This document shows, one piece after another, positions 33,701 through 44,887 of a stretch of DNA of 60,000 nucleotides. The notes under the pieces are model-generated. The model saw only the letters and a list, made by a program, of their open reading frames with translations. It had not been told where the DNA came from and did no database searches. This stretch comes from Membranipora membranacea (taxonomy: Eukaryota; Bryozoa; Gymnolaemata; Cheilostomatida; Membraniporidae): the NCBI GenBank assembly GCA_914767715.1, contig OU612070.1, forward strand, positions 10,001,501 through 10,061,500, read 5' to 3'. Made by a program: the position numbers and the translations under genes. Each line of letters starts with the position of its first letter. Within the stretch, counting starts at the first letter, position 1.

Positions 33701-36700
33701 TCCAGCTGGTCAGCATGTCTTTCCATGCTGTCACATGTCTTTCCATGAGTCATGTAACAAGGCCTGACAAACTGCTATATTTAGCAATCACTAAATAGGA
33801 TATGGTCAATAATCAGGTTACACAGGATGGATGTGGTCATATAGCTTTACCAAATAAATAAACATGGGGGCTGAATAACAGGACCGTATTGTAACTGTAT
33901 GTCTGAGACTAGTTCGCCCATAAAAATATAAGTATGAGTATTTATTTGTTTATGAGTTAACCATAATGGTAGTCATTGATGGATATAATGTCAAAGTTTG
34001 AAGGTGTTGGACCGAGTTGGGAGTGAAACACCAGGGGAGAGATCATATCTTGATAAGGAAGCCAAAGCGCTCTGAGTAAGATTAATTTGATGAGAAACGA
34101 GAGACTTTGTCAATCGGTATATGGCGTAATTAGGCTGAAAATTGATTTGGTCCAATGTATCATATTCTGGGAGGTTAGCAGATAGAGTGACATTGTTGTG
34201 TGATAATTGGGTTTAATTACCTCAGTGCATTTGACTCCGAAGTTGTCCATGAAGTACCTCTGACCAAAGAGAAGTTGTCTGCACATGGATTCACCGGAGG
34301 GTAGATATCCGTCCATCTCTACCCAGGACCCACCTACAGGGATAAACCTTCCTGACTTCACAGCATCAGTGATACGAGAGAATAGGGGTGGGTAATTCTC
34401 CTGTATCCACTCATACTGCTGCGCCTGTAAAGCGTAAGGTAAATAACAACAGATGCTGATTTTTAAGTGGTTCAAATTAATGGGAGAGGAATTAAAGCAG
34501 TTATGATGCGAGAGGATGGGGGGATTACCACACTGATCATGTGATATACTATTACATGGATATCTCTGATATAGAGAGTGAATTAATTTACTTAGCTTGA
34601 GTACCATCAGAAGGAATTTGGTGTGACGACCCGGGGTCAATTACATGATTTAAGGATGGGTACATGTTAGGCACTCGTTCTAAATTGGCTCCAACAATCA
34701 GAGATATAGATACTAGTAGTATAAATTCGATGTCAGTGTGGGTAATAACATGATTTAAACGGAAACACTTCATATTAAGATGTGCCAGATGGTTCTTCTA
34801 GTTCCATTGGCTCAGCTGAGTACAGTCAGCTTAGTTTTTGACAGCGAAACACTGTAATATTTTTTGTCTAACTGTGGAGTATTTTGCAACTGCAGGAAGC
34901 AAGTCCACCAACAAGTGCAACAAAAGAGTGTTTAGATGAGTCTGACAATCTATCTTTAATGGCATTTTTTGGCAAATAGTATAGCCATAATACCAATAAT
35001 GCGAGTCAACGCAAACAATGTACTTATGTGGTATCGTGAGAATGTGGTATGTGACATTCACAATAAAATTTGTGTGGGATCAATCAGGTAGCAACATGTA
35101 CGATTAGAAGCAAATAAACGATCATCACAATTAAATTCAGATGACCTTTGCTTTGCAAATCGTCTTTCAAACCTTTTTTATCTGTTTCAAGGTCAACCGG
35201 TTCAAGTTTTCTAACAATGAAACATGTTCCTACCTTCACAAAAAGACCTACGGAAAACTAAGCATTATAAGATACTGAACCAAATTTGTTGACCTAGTAT
35301 TTGGCAGGGCTGTTTTTCTGTTGGTTCTCTATTGACAGCTTTATGTTCAGTCACTTAATTCTAACTGAAAATTGTGCTGGAACTGAAAATAAACACCCAT
35401 CGCTGCAAAAAGCTAACATGTGCTCTATACTTACACTAGAGCAAGCAAACGACCAGTCAGGATATCTCTCCATAAGCTCGAGTGTGGCCGACCAGCTGCG
35501 AGCACATTTCCTCTTTGTCTCATCGTAAGACCACAGCCAGGCACAGTCCATGTGACAATGTCCGACTGCATGAATAACATGCTGTCCTACCCCATTACCC
35601 TGAGAGAAGAAGGCGTCCGACAACTTCAGGCACCTGTAAAATACAAACAAATATAAAGCACTGAATTTTGAGTCTGAAATTTCTAGCCTTCCGCCAGTGT
35701 TTCTCCATCAAGTTTATCTGATGGTCCAGATCGTTTGATATTTCACCCACAGTTTATCTACCTTTCATAGGCGTCTTTCTGTCCAGTCTGTATGATATTT
35801 ATCATCTCGTTAGCAGTATATAGAGCCACGTTTCCTCTCTCACTATCTCCCATTTCCTGTACAAAAAAAGTACAAAGCAATGTCAAGCGATGTGAATAAT
35901 GAAATCTCTTATATAATAAAAAATATGTTTGATTCATATCACGTACATGACATTTACTAGGAGCCTAGTCTGGGAGTCATTTTTTGTGTTTTAGTGTTAG
36001 TGTCATTTCACACTACATGATCCACATCGCCCAGTATCTGCATAGTCCTGTTAATTATGATTGTCAAGGACAGATATTGAACACACAAAATAATGTTACT
36101 CTGACCTTTGCTATATCGTGGAGCATTTTCAGATCCATCAGTAATTGGTACACATATTTATTCCTGATGGTAAGGTTGCATTTATTCAGGGTATATGTTA
36201 CATTCTCATCTGGTGGGCCAATAAAATGGCCTTGACCTTCTCCAAGCACCTTATTACAGGCAACTTCTATCAGAAAAGTCACACTGAAGAGAGAAAAAAC
36301 ACATTCATTCTTAACTGTATAGCAAATGACCATGCAAATCCTTCACAGACGCACAAGACTGTCATTACTGACATAGCTAAAACAGCTTTTAAAGAAAAAC
36401 ATGAGAGAAAGTTATATCATAACATATGAGACTGCCATCATCTTACACTTCAGTACTCAGATTGATCTTTTTGGATTTTTGTTAAGATTACATCTATTGG
36501 AATGGTGAGACTGGTGAGAGGACAGTAAGCTACCTTATGCTAGTTTTGAGTTGATCAGTAACAGGTATATAGTCTCTGATATCACCGTGGGGAGGTGCAC
36601 AGCTGAAGGATCCTACAGGGGCGCCCTTATCCTCATCCCACAAAGTAGCCTCAGAGCAGGAGTCCCAGAAGAATAGAATCTCCTCATCCTCAGATAGCTG

Positions 36701-37785
36701 GGAGAGAAAGTCGTTGGGAACATCAAACTTCACTCTGAACCAATGGGTCGACCATCTATATGATGTACAAAGTAGTGATCAGACATTGGGATAATGATTA
36801 TAACTGTCATTTAGCATGCTTTACAAATAACTCAACTTGCCATGATGCATAATTATTATTCTAACCAGAAATACTTGGACCAAAATTATTCTTGCTCTTT
36901 TAAAGGCAATTCAGTGCCTTTTCATCACCATGATTAAAGACGATGAAACCTCATTGATTTTTGTGTAAATGTAAAACCTGTGTAGGCTTACATCTGACTG
37001 TATTTTATGTTCAGTTTGCAGTGCAATCCATAAAAAGAAATCTTTTCATGAACTCTGCTTGTTGAGAAAATGCTTACATTTTAGATATGTATGAACATCA
37101 CTTACAATGGCCCAAACTTCAGTCCAACTTCACATGTCTCATATTTTGCATCTTTGGCTTTTTCGAATTCGAATCTTCCAGAGGCAGCATAGCGTGATAG
37201 TTGTGTAGGGGGTAAGCTCTTTCCAAGTAATCTGAAAAGAAAGGTAGCCTACTTATAAATCAAGATATGCATTAACTTTCAAAACCATAGCAGCAGATTT
37301 TTAAGGACTCTCAATGTGCATTTGGCACAGCAGTAAAAAAAAACTAAACATATTTAGGTTGGGAGGGAACAGCTCACATTTATGATTATGCATGATACAG
37401 TAGTACTGCACTCAATGAACTCCCTCTTCATTGCTGCACTGTTAAGTAAGTATTGTTCCTATGCTACCAGTGCTTTAGATTGATAACTACCCATTCATTC
37501 AGTTGAAACTGCCTATACTATTATGGACTATTATTATGGACAGTCGTCCACTCATTCAGTTGAGACTGCTGATATCAATTTAGGTTATAGCTTAGTTTTG
37601 ACTTAGAACAAGAAGTGGTTACATAATGAAATGAACTAGTTGTCACTGTGAAATTGAATGACTTACTTCTTTGACTGCAGGTTGACATCTTGGAAATAAG
37701 AGGTAGATATGTACTTGTCAAGCCTCTCTTGTGTCATCCACCGGTTTTTGACTGGTGGGGCTTTATACTGATAAGATGCCATCAT
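18779..37785 (-). CDS. MAN2C1: Alpha-mannosidase 2C1, cytosolic (GH38)
   Basis: This metal-dependent GH38 enzyme trims mannose from free oligosaccharides in the cytosol. The 22 exons (reverse) are 37667-37785, 37106-37231, 36534-36755, 36106-36283, 35762-35856, 35435-35633, 34221-34424, 32431-32547, 31965-32060, 31472-31617, 31089-31215, 30547-30684, 30128-30253, 28227-28430, 27535-27671, 26936-27026, 22027-22197, 21469-21612, 20288-20480, 19826-19971, 19317-19450 and 18779-18902. All are in phase, giving 1078 residues (human 1040). [14 protein letters not shown] carries metal ligands His274 and Asp276. LPDTFGYS holds the expected nucleophile Asp386. [24 protein letters not shown] and [16 protein letters not shown] follow, and [19 protein letters not shown] is near the C-terminus. 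No signal peptide is seen, as expected for 2C1. Two Met codons open the frame. Intron 16 hosts an opposite-strand gene. Confidence 0.97.
20555..21195. mobile_element. TTAA-flanked inverted-repeat element with internal tRNA-like unit
   Basis: TTAA at 20555-20558 and 21192-21195 flanks an element beginning AGACTTTGTTTGAGGCTG and ending with its reverse complement. The arms match almost perfectly for about 130 bp and then imperfectly to about 180 bp. TTAA duplications are typical of piggyBac-type elements. The middle, reverse strand about 20822-20905, is tRNA-like: A-box TGGCGTGATGGTAGCGG and B-box GGTTCGATTCC. A further B-box-like GGTTCGAGACC is on the plus strand near 20968. It lies in MAN2C1 intron 18 and has no transposase. 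Confidence 0.75.
23123..25779 (+). CDS. CD225/dispanin family two-membrane-segment protein, nested in a MAN2C1 intron
   Basis: The four exons are 23123-23165, 23497-23715, 23925-24086 and 25589-25779. All have GT-AG junctions and are in phase, giving 204 residues. The first half is polar and Ser/Thr/Pro-rich, presumably cytosolic. The CD225 domain follows: [18 protein letters not shown] (first membrane segment about 112-133, with the usual Cys cluster), then [17 protein letters not shown], then a second hydrophobic segment at about 157-178. It ends in a basic tail, [14 protein letters not shown]. This matches the dispanin pattern shared by IFITM, PRRT and SYNDIG proteins. The subfamily and function cannot be told. 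Exon 1 was chosen because it supplies a Met and the right phase; translation could also begin at 23508. The gene lies wholly inside MAN2C1 intron 16 on the opposite strand. Confidence 0.85.
31017..31038. repeat. Simple repeat (aaac)n
   Basis: Five consecutive aaac-type units lie in MAN2C1 intron 11. Other short simple repeats are (ta)n near 28474-28490 and (aac/acc)n near 25388-25410. Confidence 0.8.
32963..33752. repeat. Tandem duplication of a 386-bp tRNA-derived unit
   Basis: Bases 32963-33348 recur at 33367-33752 with a 404-bp period; I see no difference between the copies. Each copy has, on the reverse strand, a pol III-type A-box (TGGCGCAATCGGTTAGCGCG) and B-box (GGTTCGAGTCC). The outer stem does not pair as a real tRNA acceptor would, so this is a SINE-like unit rather than a tRNA gene. 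The rest of the unit ends with three copies of atgtctttcc. It lies in MAN2C1 intron 7. All open frames reported here are mirror copies of one another and non-coding. Confidence 0.8.
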
Positions 37786-37967
37786 AAAACAAGGTGCTAG
37801 ATAGGGCTCTAACACAAGATACACCAACAAAGCTCTGAGTCATTTACTAGTAGCTGCAGAAAAGTGCCTTGATTGCTTTGCTCAGTGTTTGAAGAAAGTG
37901 GTTTCGATTTATAAGGAAATACTACTTTGCGCATGCTTGATAAACAGGAAGCAGAATAAACCTCAGC
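37786..37967. promoter_or_regulatory. Divergent promoter of MAN2C1 and DAP3
   Basis: Only 182 bp separate the two start codons, which face away from each other. The stretch contains TGCGCATGC at 37928-37936. This matches most of the consensus for NRF-1, a factor known to drive many mitochondrial-protein genes, which fits DAP3. No TATA box is placed sensibly for either gene. Untranslated regions must be short or overlap. Confidence 0.6.
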
Positions 37968-40902
37968 ATGTCTGGAGTGTTGAATTTCAAACTCTTGCAG
38001 AGATTTTCCAAATTAATTGGTCCTGTTGCAAGACAAAGACCTTATATAAAGGCAAACACACCTCTTACTGCTTTATCTACCCAACAAGCAAACTGTACTA
38101 CACTTCCAGATACAGAAGAAGGAGTATCAAGTTTGATAGCTGCTAATGAAGAAGATCAGTTTTCAGACAACCACAATGAAAGACAAGTTGTTGTTGAGGA
38201 TGATATTGATATAACTGAAAGTGAAGACAAACACATAGCATATGATGACTTTATAAGTTTCCTAGATGGGAATAATAATAGGGGAGAACCTGATGAGCCA
38301 ACCATAGTCAACAATGATATCAGAACAGCCCTTAACAAACCAGAGGAACACAATGTTATGGACAAGCACAAGTTCTATACTGTTGACAAGCAAGCCGTGG
38401 ATGCCTTGCATCTACATAGGATTGTGAAACCTGAGAATACTGCAAGATCAAAGGCATTGAATGAGCTCTCCTTGATGGTCAGACAGCCTTCACTTGAATC
38501 TTTTGAAATTATCAACTCCAGCACCAGTCCATCAAATCTAGCTGCAAAAGTTCTGCTCTATGGACCTGATGGATGTGGGAAAACATCTGTGTTTTCACAT
38601 TCGCTGCATGCCTGCTATAATATGAACTGGTTTATTATCTGCCCAGTAAGACAATACCTGTGGAATCATTTCTACAAAGAGCTCACAGCATCTTCACATA
38701 AGGTTAGTTGTTTCACTTAATCACCTTGATACCTTGATTTAATGAATCGTTGTTACCCATGATATATACTGTCTTTTCTGTGACCTGTATATTGAAACCT
38801 GTTATCAGCCAGGGAAACGCTCTGTGTCTACTAGAATAGAACAGTTTTAACTTGAAACTTAATGCAGCAAAGTCACACGGCTATTCTAACTAAAACATCT
38901 TGAACCAAGCACTCGAAAGAAATATGGATCATTCTGATTAGTAGGAATGATTTTATATTTGCAAGCCAGCCTTCAATACTGATAGTAAGTTTTTTCTTTT
39001 TCTCTTTAAAGGAGGGCAGAATCGATTTCCCTGAGGATGGGGCTAATTTTCTTCAGGAAATCCGGGCTACAAACAAGACTGTGTTTGATATGTATGGTAA
39101 TGATATGAAGACTCACTATACCTACAACTGGAGTAAGCGAGAAGGATTAGAGGAGGGATCCACTGTCCAGAAGCTCATAGACCAGGGAATCGAGAGACCT
39201 AAACTCTCTAATGATGTCATAGGAGCTCTTTTCAAGGTACTGGGAATAACTCATTCCCTATTCCTCTGGTTGTGTCGAACAATGTTACAATGTCTGAAAT
39301 ATGCTTACGATGGGCTACTTGCATTTATATATGGATACTTGACTTGGGACATCAAGTATTGTAGGCCTATACCTTCTGTCTGTGAGATGTAAAACACTAT
39401 GATGTTTGGTAACAGCAATGTTTTTATTTGAAGGAGATATAAATGTAGGCATTTCACTAAGTTTAATCTGTAAAAGCGGTCGAGGTAAGCCTTATGCCTA
39501 GTGGTCACAGTAGTTTGTTTATCTGTTAGTTAATAACATTTTGTGATCATCACTTAACAGGAGATTAGACTTCACTCTCATGAGTGGCCGACTCCGACTT
39601 TGCTAGCACTCGACTCGGTCAACAGTATTTATGGCACAGTTAAGATCTTCACAGACAGTAAGTAGGAAATCATATCACAGCTTACTTTGTGTCTAAACTC
39701 TTCCCAGTTGCCTGTTTTCACACTGTATTGTGAACCACACCTACCTTTGAATTTATCTTATCAACAACCCGGTAGAGTCTGAGCACTACAACATGAAACC
39801 TGACCAGGAGGGGCAAATGGATAACTTGGGCGTCATCAAATTAGTGTTGAATGACCTAGGAATAGATAGCATTTGTGGATTTAGTACCTCCCATAGATTA
39901 TACACCCTTTATGATTTAAGGAAAATATGGACATGATAATTCACATATGCAGTTAGGTGCAATGTCTTGATCAGGGCTGTAGACATTGAGCGAAGAATGA
40001 CCATTGCAATAAGTTTTGAATTTTCACCAGACTTTATTCTTTGACTATTTTTGTGCAGAATACAAACAGGATCGTCTGCCGATTAGCTCAGTGACACTGA
40101 TTCATCATCTACAGAAGTTACTGAGTAGTGAGTGGAAGCATGGAGCTGCATTACTGTCAGTCAATCGCATGTCTAATCCAAAGGAGAGGCGTGAAGACTA
40201 TCATCCCAGATATCTTCTTGGAGAGGTAAGCAATGCAACTCATTATATCACTGGCAACAAGAGGGAAGTGAAGAAAAACGAACGGGGAAGAAGACATGCT
40301 ATCACCTTATCAGCACTGTGAATCCTGCAGAATTGAGTAAAATAGCTTTATTTGTCAACTTGGATTGTCTGTTATGAAATTTACCCTGCTCTTTTCCTAG
40401 ACGTTCCCAGTGTGAAGTGTGGGTTTACACCTTGATATAGGACAAGTATGATCCTCAATATTAAACAAGCTAGATAAGCTATAATTGTGCGCATATATTC
40501 GTTTCTGTTCCCTTTCATGCAAGCATCAGTGTATAGATTTAGTATCAAATTTGATTACCCATAATATATTTTGTCATAGGAATTGTCTGTACTTGTCAAA
40601 ATGGAGAGCATGCAACTCCCACACTCATAATACATATTATCAATAATACCCATGATATCAGGATGGAAAATTTTCAATTGTCCTTTTAATTGCAGACTGG
40701 ATTCAACTCCCTGAACCCCTTTGTGCCGGTGAGAGTAGATAATTATTCCAATAAAGAGTTTCATCAAGCACTAGACTACCTGACGGAGATGAATTGGATA
40801 CAGACACACAAGTATAGGACCAGTGAGAAAGCACGAAGAGAACTCATGTTCCTTAGTAGTAACAATCCTTCTTATCTCGATAAAATACTCAGGATGGCCT
40901 AA
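37968..40902 (+). CDS. DAP3: Mitochondrial small ribosomal subunit protein mS29 (DAP3)
   Basis: This GTP-binding protein sits in the head of the mitochondrial 28S ribosomal subunit. The five exons are 37968-38702, 39012-39236, 39561-39657, 40059-40225 and 40696-40902, in phase, giving 476 residues (human 398). The N-terminus is basic with spaced Arg/Lys (FKLLQRFSKLIG), as in an import presequence. An acidic low-complexity stretch fills about residues 55-130 and explains most of the extra length. The Walker A motif GPDGCGKTS is at about 200, preceded by KVLLYG. The C-terminal part contains VPVRVDNYSNKEF. It ends in LRMA and TAA, with AATAAA near 41296. It shares a promoter with MAN2C1. No defect is visible. 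Confidence 0.95.
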
Positions 40903-42162
40903 TTCTCTCTCACTATCTCCTTGACTCCCTTGTCTCATAGTCTCATCTCAAACACAACTCTTATCATATATTTCCTCTCTTATCACAAATCACCTCTCCA
41001 CTCATACCAAATATCGCCTCTGTTTTCATAATATATCGCCACAACCATCATATTTTGTCGCCTCTGTTTTCTTTATATCAAGTCAATGGATATACCCTTT
41101 ATACATGTATAAGACTACCTGTTGGAAGCACAAGACAATACCATCTACCGCCTGATTGACTAGATTTTTCTTTCATAACTTTTGAGTATGATTTAATACC
41201 GGAAGGATTATTGTGTGGATGAATTTTGTTGCTGTGTTAGTGAGTGTCAACAAGCAAAATTTGAAACAAATTATTGTTATTAGTTATCAATCCTAATAAA
41301 TATTTGGTTATTAAAAGAAAAAGAGAATGTTCTTTCCTATTCAGCTATAAAACAGGAGCTAACTTTATACAGTCATGGACATGTATTTAATCACAAAATA
41401 TTTTATAGCATACCGAAAAAAATGTTAGCTAAATATGCAGGACTAGTTTAAACTGCAGATGGATGTATCACTTTCAATCTCAATGATCAATGCAAAAGTA
41501 CAAATATAATGAAAACAGCTTAGGTACCAAAATAAAAATACAATATAAGATTCTCTTAATCTTTATAAAACACTATTAATCATATTATTGATCATGAATG
41601 CTACACTAGGTACTTCTCAAAATAGAAACTAGACAATAATGGCACAACGATTTTGTAGATCATATCGAATTCGTAGAAAATATAAACACTAGCGCTTGAT
41701 ATATCAAAGCACCTTCATTGATTTAAGGTCCGAAAAAATGTAACAACCATTTTCTACGATTTGTAGATAAACATTAAAAACTATACCCTGTAGAAATATT
41801 CGAAGCCAAGAGAACTGAAACAAGACAGTAATAATGGGAAAATGGGTAACATCTGATACTTAAAATATGTATCTACCATCGAGGAGTAAAATTTTAGCTT
41901 AGTGAGGTGATGATAAAGCACCAACTTTCACTAGCTTGGGCGGCAGTAATGATGTTTAGAAAAAGTTACCAAGCAATAAATTTCACCACCTTGAGCAAGG
42001 AGTAACAGTCTAGTTACTCCTCGCTCTGAGTGGTGAAATTTACTGCTAGCTTTCTTCAAGCTATCCAAAAAGGCGGACATTCCTCATGCAAATACCTTAC
42101 TCCTCTTGGGTAGGGGTAAGAGTTACTCATTTCCTACCAAATTTGCAGTCCAGCATTCTAAT
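40903..42162. other. Convergent spacer between DAP3 and the ZAD-like gene
   Basis: Both genes end here. A DAP3-side polyadenylation signal AATAAA lies near 41296. The inverted repeat at 41972-42047 is listed separately. No other gene is seen. Confidence 0.6.
41972..42047. repeat. 35-bp imperfect inverted repeat
   Basis: Bases 41972-42006 pair with 42013-42047 with a handful of mismatches around a 6-base loop. The stem contains aaatttcacca and ggagtaac. It lies between the two convergent gene ends, so either transcript could carry the hairpin in its 3' untranslated region. Confidence 0.7.
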
Positions 42163-44774
42163 TCAAACAGTAGACTTGAGATGATCATCACTTTCGCACC
42201 CTTGTTCCTCATACTCCATGTTGTTAGCACTATCATTCAGGTCTATGTGAGGCTTACTGTGATCTATAGCATGATTACTGATTGGAATAGATTTATCTGG
42301 CGGGGCGCACATCAACTTAGGAGAGGTGGAAGCTCCAGGCAGGAAGACGCTATCAAAGCTCAGTGTCATATCAACCTGTAAACATAAGTAGACTAAAGTA
42401 TTTTCAGAGAAAACATCTTAGTTTTTGTTACAATAGCAATTGCACATGCTCAACATTCTCAATCTCATTTTCATAGCAGTAATGAATATTACATACAGTA
42501 TATAGTTTCCTTTCGGTAACCTAGATCAAGAGGATTCCACCTTGCCAACAATCGGACAAAAAAACTGACCAAAAGACACGTGAATTTATCAATTGGGGGG
42601 AAACAAAACATTATTGGGAGTTGTTTGCTTGTTATACAAGGGGAGATAAATTGAAAGTAACCTGACACATTAACCATTTATATGATAATTTAAGTAGAAA
42701 TAACTTTCCATCTATTTAAATGACAAAACATGAATGAGATGGTCTATCTGGTAACTTCATTATTAGCCCAAGGAATTGTCTCTAACTCCTTGATTAGCCT
42801 AAAGTTGATTTCTCAGTTTTGAGTCACTCACTTTGGGTAGTTTAGCTTGAGATTCATCAAATGAGATGTTACTGTGATTGGAAGCTGAAGGTGTTGTATG
42901 ATGACTTGGCGGAAGCGGAGACGATGAATTATGCTGTAATTTGTGAGTGATTGGAAAACTACTGCTGCTTGCTACTCGACTTCTCTTTACTCGCGGACTT
43001 GCTTCATCAAATGATCTGGAAATAAAGATGTCTATGAAGCATAACTTGGGTGAGCTTGATGCTCTGAATCAAGGGTGAGATGCGTTTAATACAAACTTGT
43101 ACATAAGAGATGTTTTGGTTCTTCTACCAGGTAAGTCTTGATATTCCCAAAGTATCTGTATTCATGAATTCTGCCTTTTAAAAAGGCATGAATGAGTGAA
43201 TTTTATGTCTCGCTTAAATTTACTCATCCCCATACTATCTAAGCTCCTGCCTCAGTAAGTGAAAATAGGTGCTATCTAAAATTAAGTCACCTCAAAACTA
43301 GCCTCATTTAATTCTAGCATATATTTAATCTCCTAGTGCCTAGCACATGAAATATATCCCTCCGCTGCTGTAGGTGACAAACTCATATTTTCAAATCTTC
43401 ACACCAGCCTCTTTATGGGTTAATTAAACATCAGGTAGACAGGTAACACAACTGCATCCTTGTTAATACTTAATATCACACCTAAGCATTATCACTGTCA
43501 TTTCTCTAATTACCTAGCTACAGACTAGTCAATCCATTGACAATAGGTTACCTGGAGTCTATCGCGGATGATAGCCGTTTTTGTCTTATTATTGCTGTGG
43601 TTGGCGGTTTTCCATGTTTCATCATGTGGTTACTGACAAATCTTCTGTGCTCTCTTGTTTCAATAAACACCTGAAAATATTAGCGAGCCACCGGCCTGTT
43701 GAGCATGCAATACTAAATCCTTAGACATGAATCAAGGAATGCCAAGGGTGACTGGTTACCATAATATCAAATAGATTGATCTTTTTAACTCCATTTTGTA
43801 ATGTGATTATATATTTATAATGCAAAATAATTGGCACAAATATTTACTGAACAACAGAAAGAATAACTAGGGACTATAAAAAGCGCTTTGGCAGGCGCTG
43901 TGACAGTCCACCCATTGAGCAGATGTAACACTTCTACACAGACAAATCATATACGAATTTAAAGCTATTCACAACCTTCTTCTGACCTTTATTATTCAAG
44001 ATTGATATGTGTGGCAATAAAGAGGTTATCGGTCAGACCTTGAATAATTTTTAAAAAATGCTAAGAATCTCTGAGATCATCTTACTTGTTTGATACATTC
44101 CTTTATCCTGTTAGCTTGCTCTATCACTACAAGATGATGCTCACAGCTGCAGCAAAGACCAAACGAGTGCAGATCTTTGGCTGACACCGGCATCGAAAAT
44201 GCTGCTGTCAGTCTTTTCATCAAGTTCCCTACAATATTATATCAAATTTAATAAATAGTAAATAGTTAACAGCATCGTAGATTATTCCTACAAATTGTTT
44301 GATTGCTTTGAGAGAACAGAAAAGTCTTTCTCAAACAGATCTCCTCATGAGTAATCAAACCAAATTTTCACTGATACTTTCAGCTTTGTATGCAACTTGA
44401 CTTGATCTACCAAGAGGAGTGAGTTGTTAACAGGAGAACAAGTTTGCCACTAAAAATTGTACAACTTATGGCGACCCATTACTTTATGCAAAGTCTCTCC
44501 TTAGCTGAGGTAACTGTAAATCAGCACTTCTGTTCTTGAGGTAACTGTAAATCAGCACTTCTGTTCATGAGGTAACTGTAAATCAGCACTTCTGTTCATG
44601 AGGTAACTGTAAATCAGCACTTCTGTTCATCCAGGACATACATTACCTACCGTGTTCAGAAGTGTTGTGCTGAAAGTTCTCTAAACATTGACAGTCAAAT
44701 ATAGCACAAGGTCTGTCACATATACAGCAAGTTCTCCCTGTCACACTCTGCTGACGATGTGGTACTGTAGCCAT
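42163..44774 (-). CDS. Unrecognised protein with Cys-rich ZAD-like N-terminus
   Basis: The five exons (reverse) are 44651-44774, 44086-44228, 43552-43670, 42832-43015 and 42163-42375, all GT-AG and in phase, giving 260 residues. The first 90 residues hold Cys pairs CCIC (16-19) and CCSC (67-70) about 48 residues apart. A helix-like stretch VIEQANRIKECIKQ follows. This spacing resembles the ZAD zinc-binding domain of animal transcription factors, but no C2H2 fingers follow. Residues from about 100 on are basic (MMKHGK, RQKRL, RVKRSRV) and then Ser/Pro/His-rich, probably disordered. A nuclear DNA-binding or adaptor role is inference only. It is head-to-head with the ankyrin-GH20 gene. Intron 1 holds a 31-bp tandem repeat. 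Confidence 0.72.
44507..44630. repeat. 31-bp tandem repeat, four copies
   Basis: Units start at 44507, 44538, 44569 and 44600 with gaggtaactgtaaatcagc and run on to ttctgttcat. They differ at only one or two bases. The array lies in intron 1 of the ZAD-like gene, 20 bp from the exon 1 donor. Confidence 0.9.
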
Positions 44775-44887
44775 CTCGTTGAGTATAATATGAAGATGTT
44801 GATATTTTATTTTCTGTTATAATCAGAAAAATCTGCCGTTAATAATCTTGCTTCCACCCACTTCCCTGTAACAGTTAGTGGTGTCAA
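44775..44887. promoter_or_regulatory. Divergent promoter of the ZAD-like and ankyrin-GH20 genes
   Basis: Only 113 bp separate the two start codons. The plus-strand start lies in tcaaATGGCGGtt, which fits the YY1 consensus (AANATGGCGGC) often found over start sites. An ETS-like cttcc word lies near 44860. No TATA box is evident in a useful position. Confidence 0.5.
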
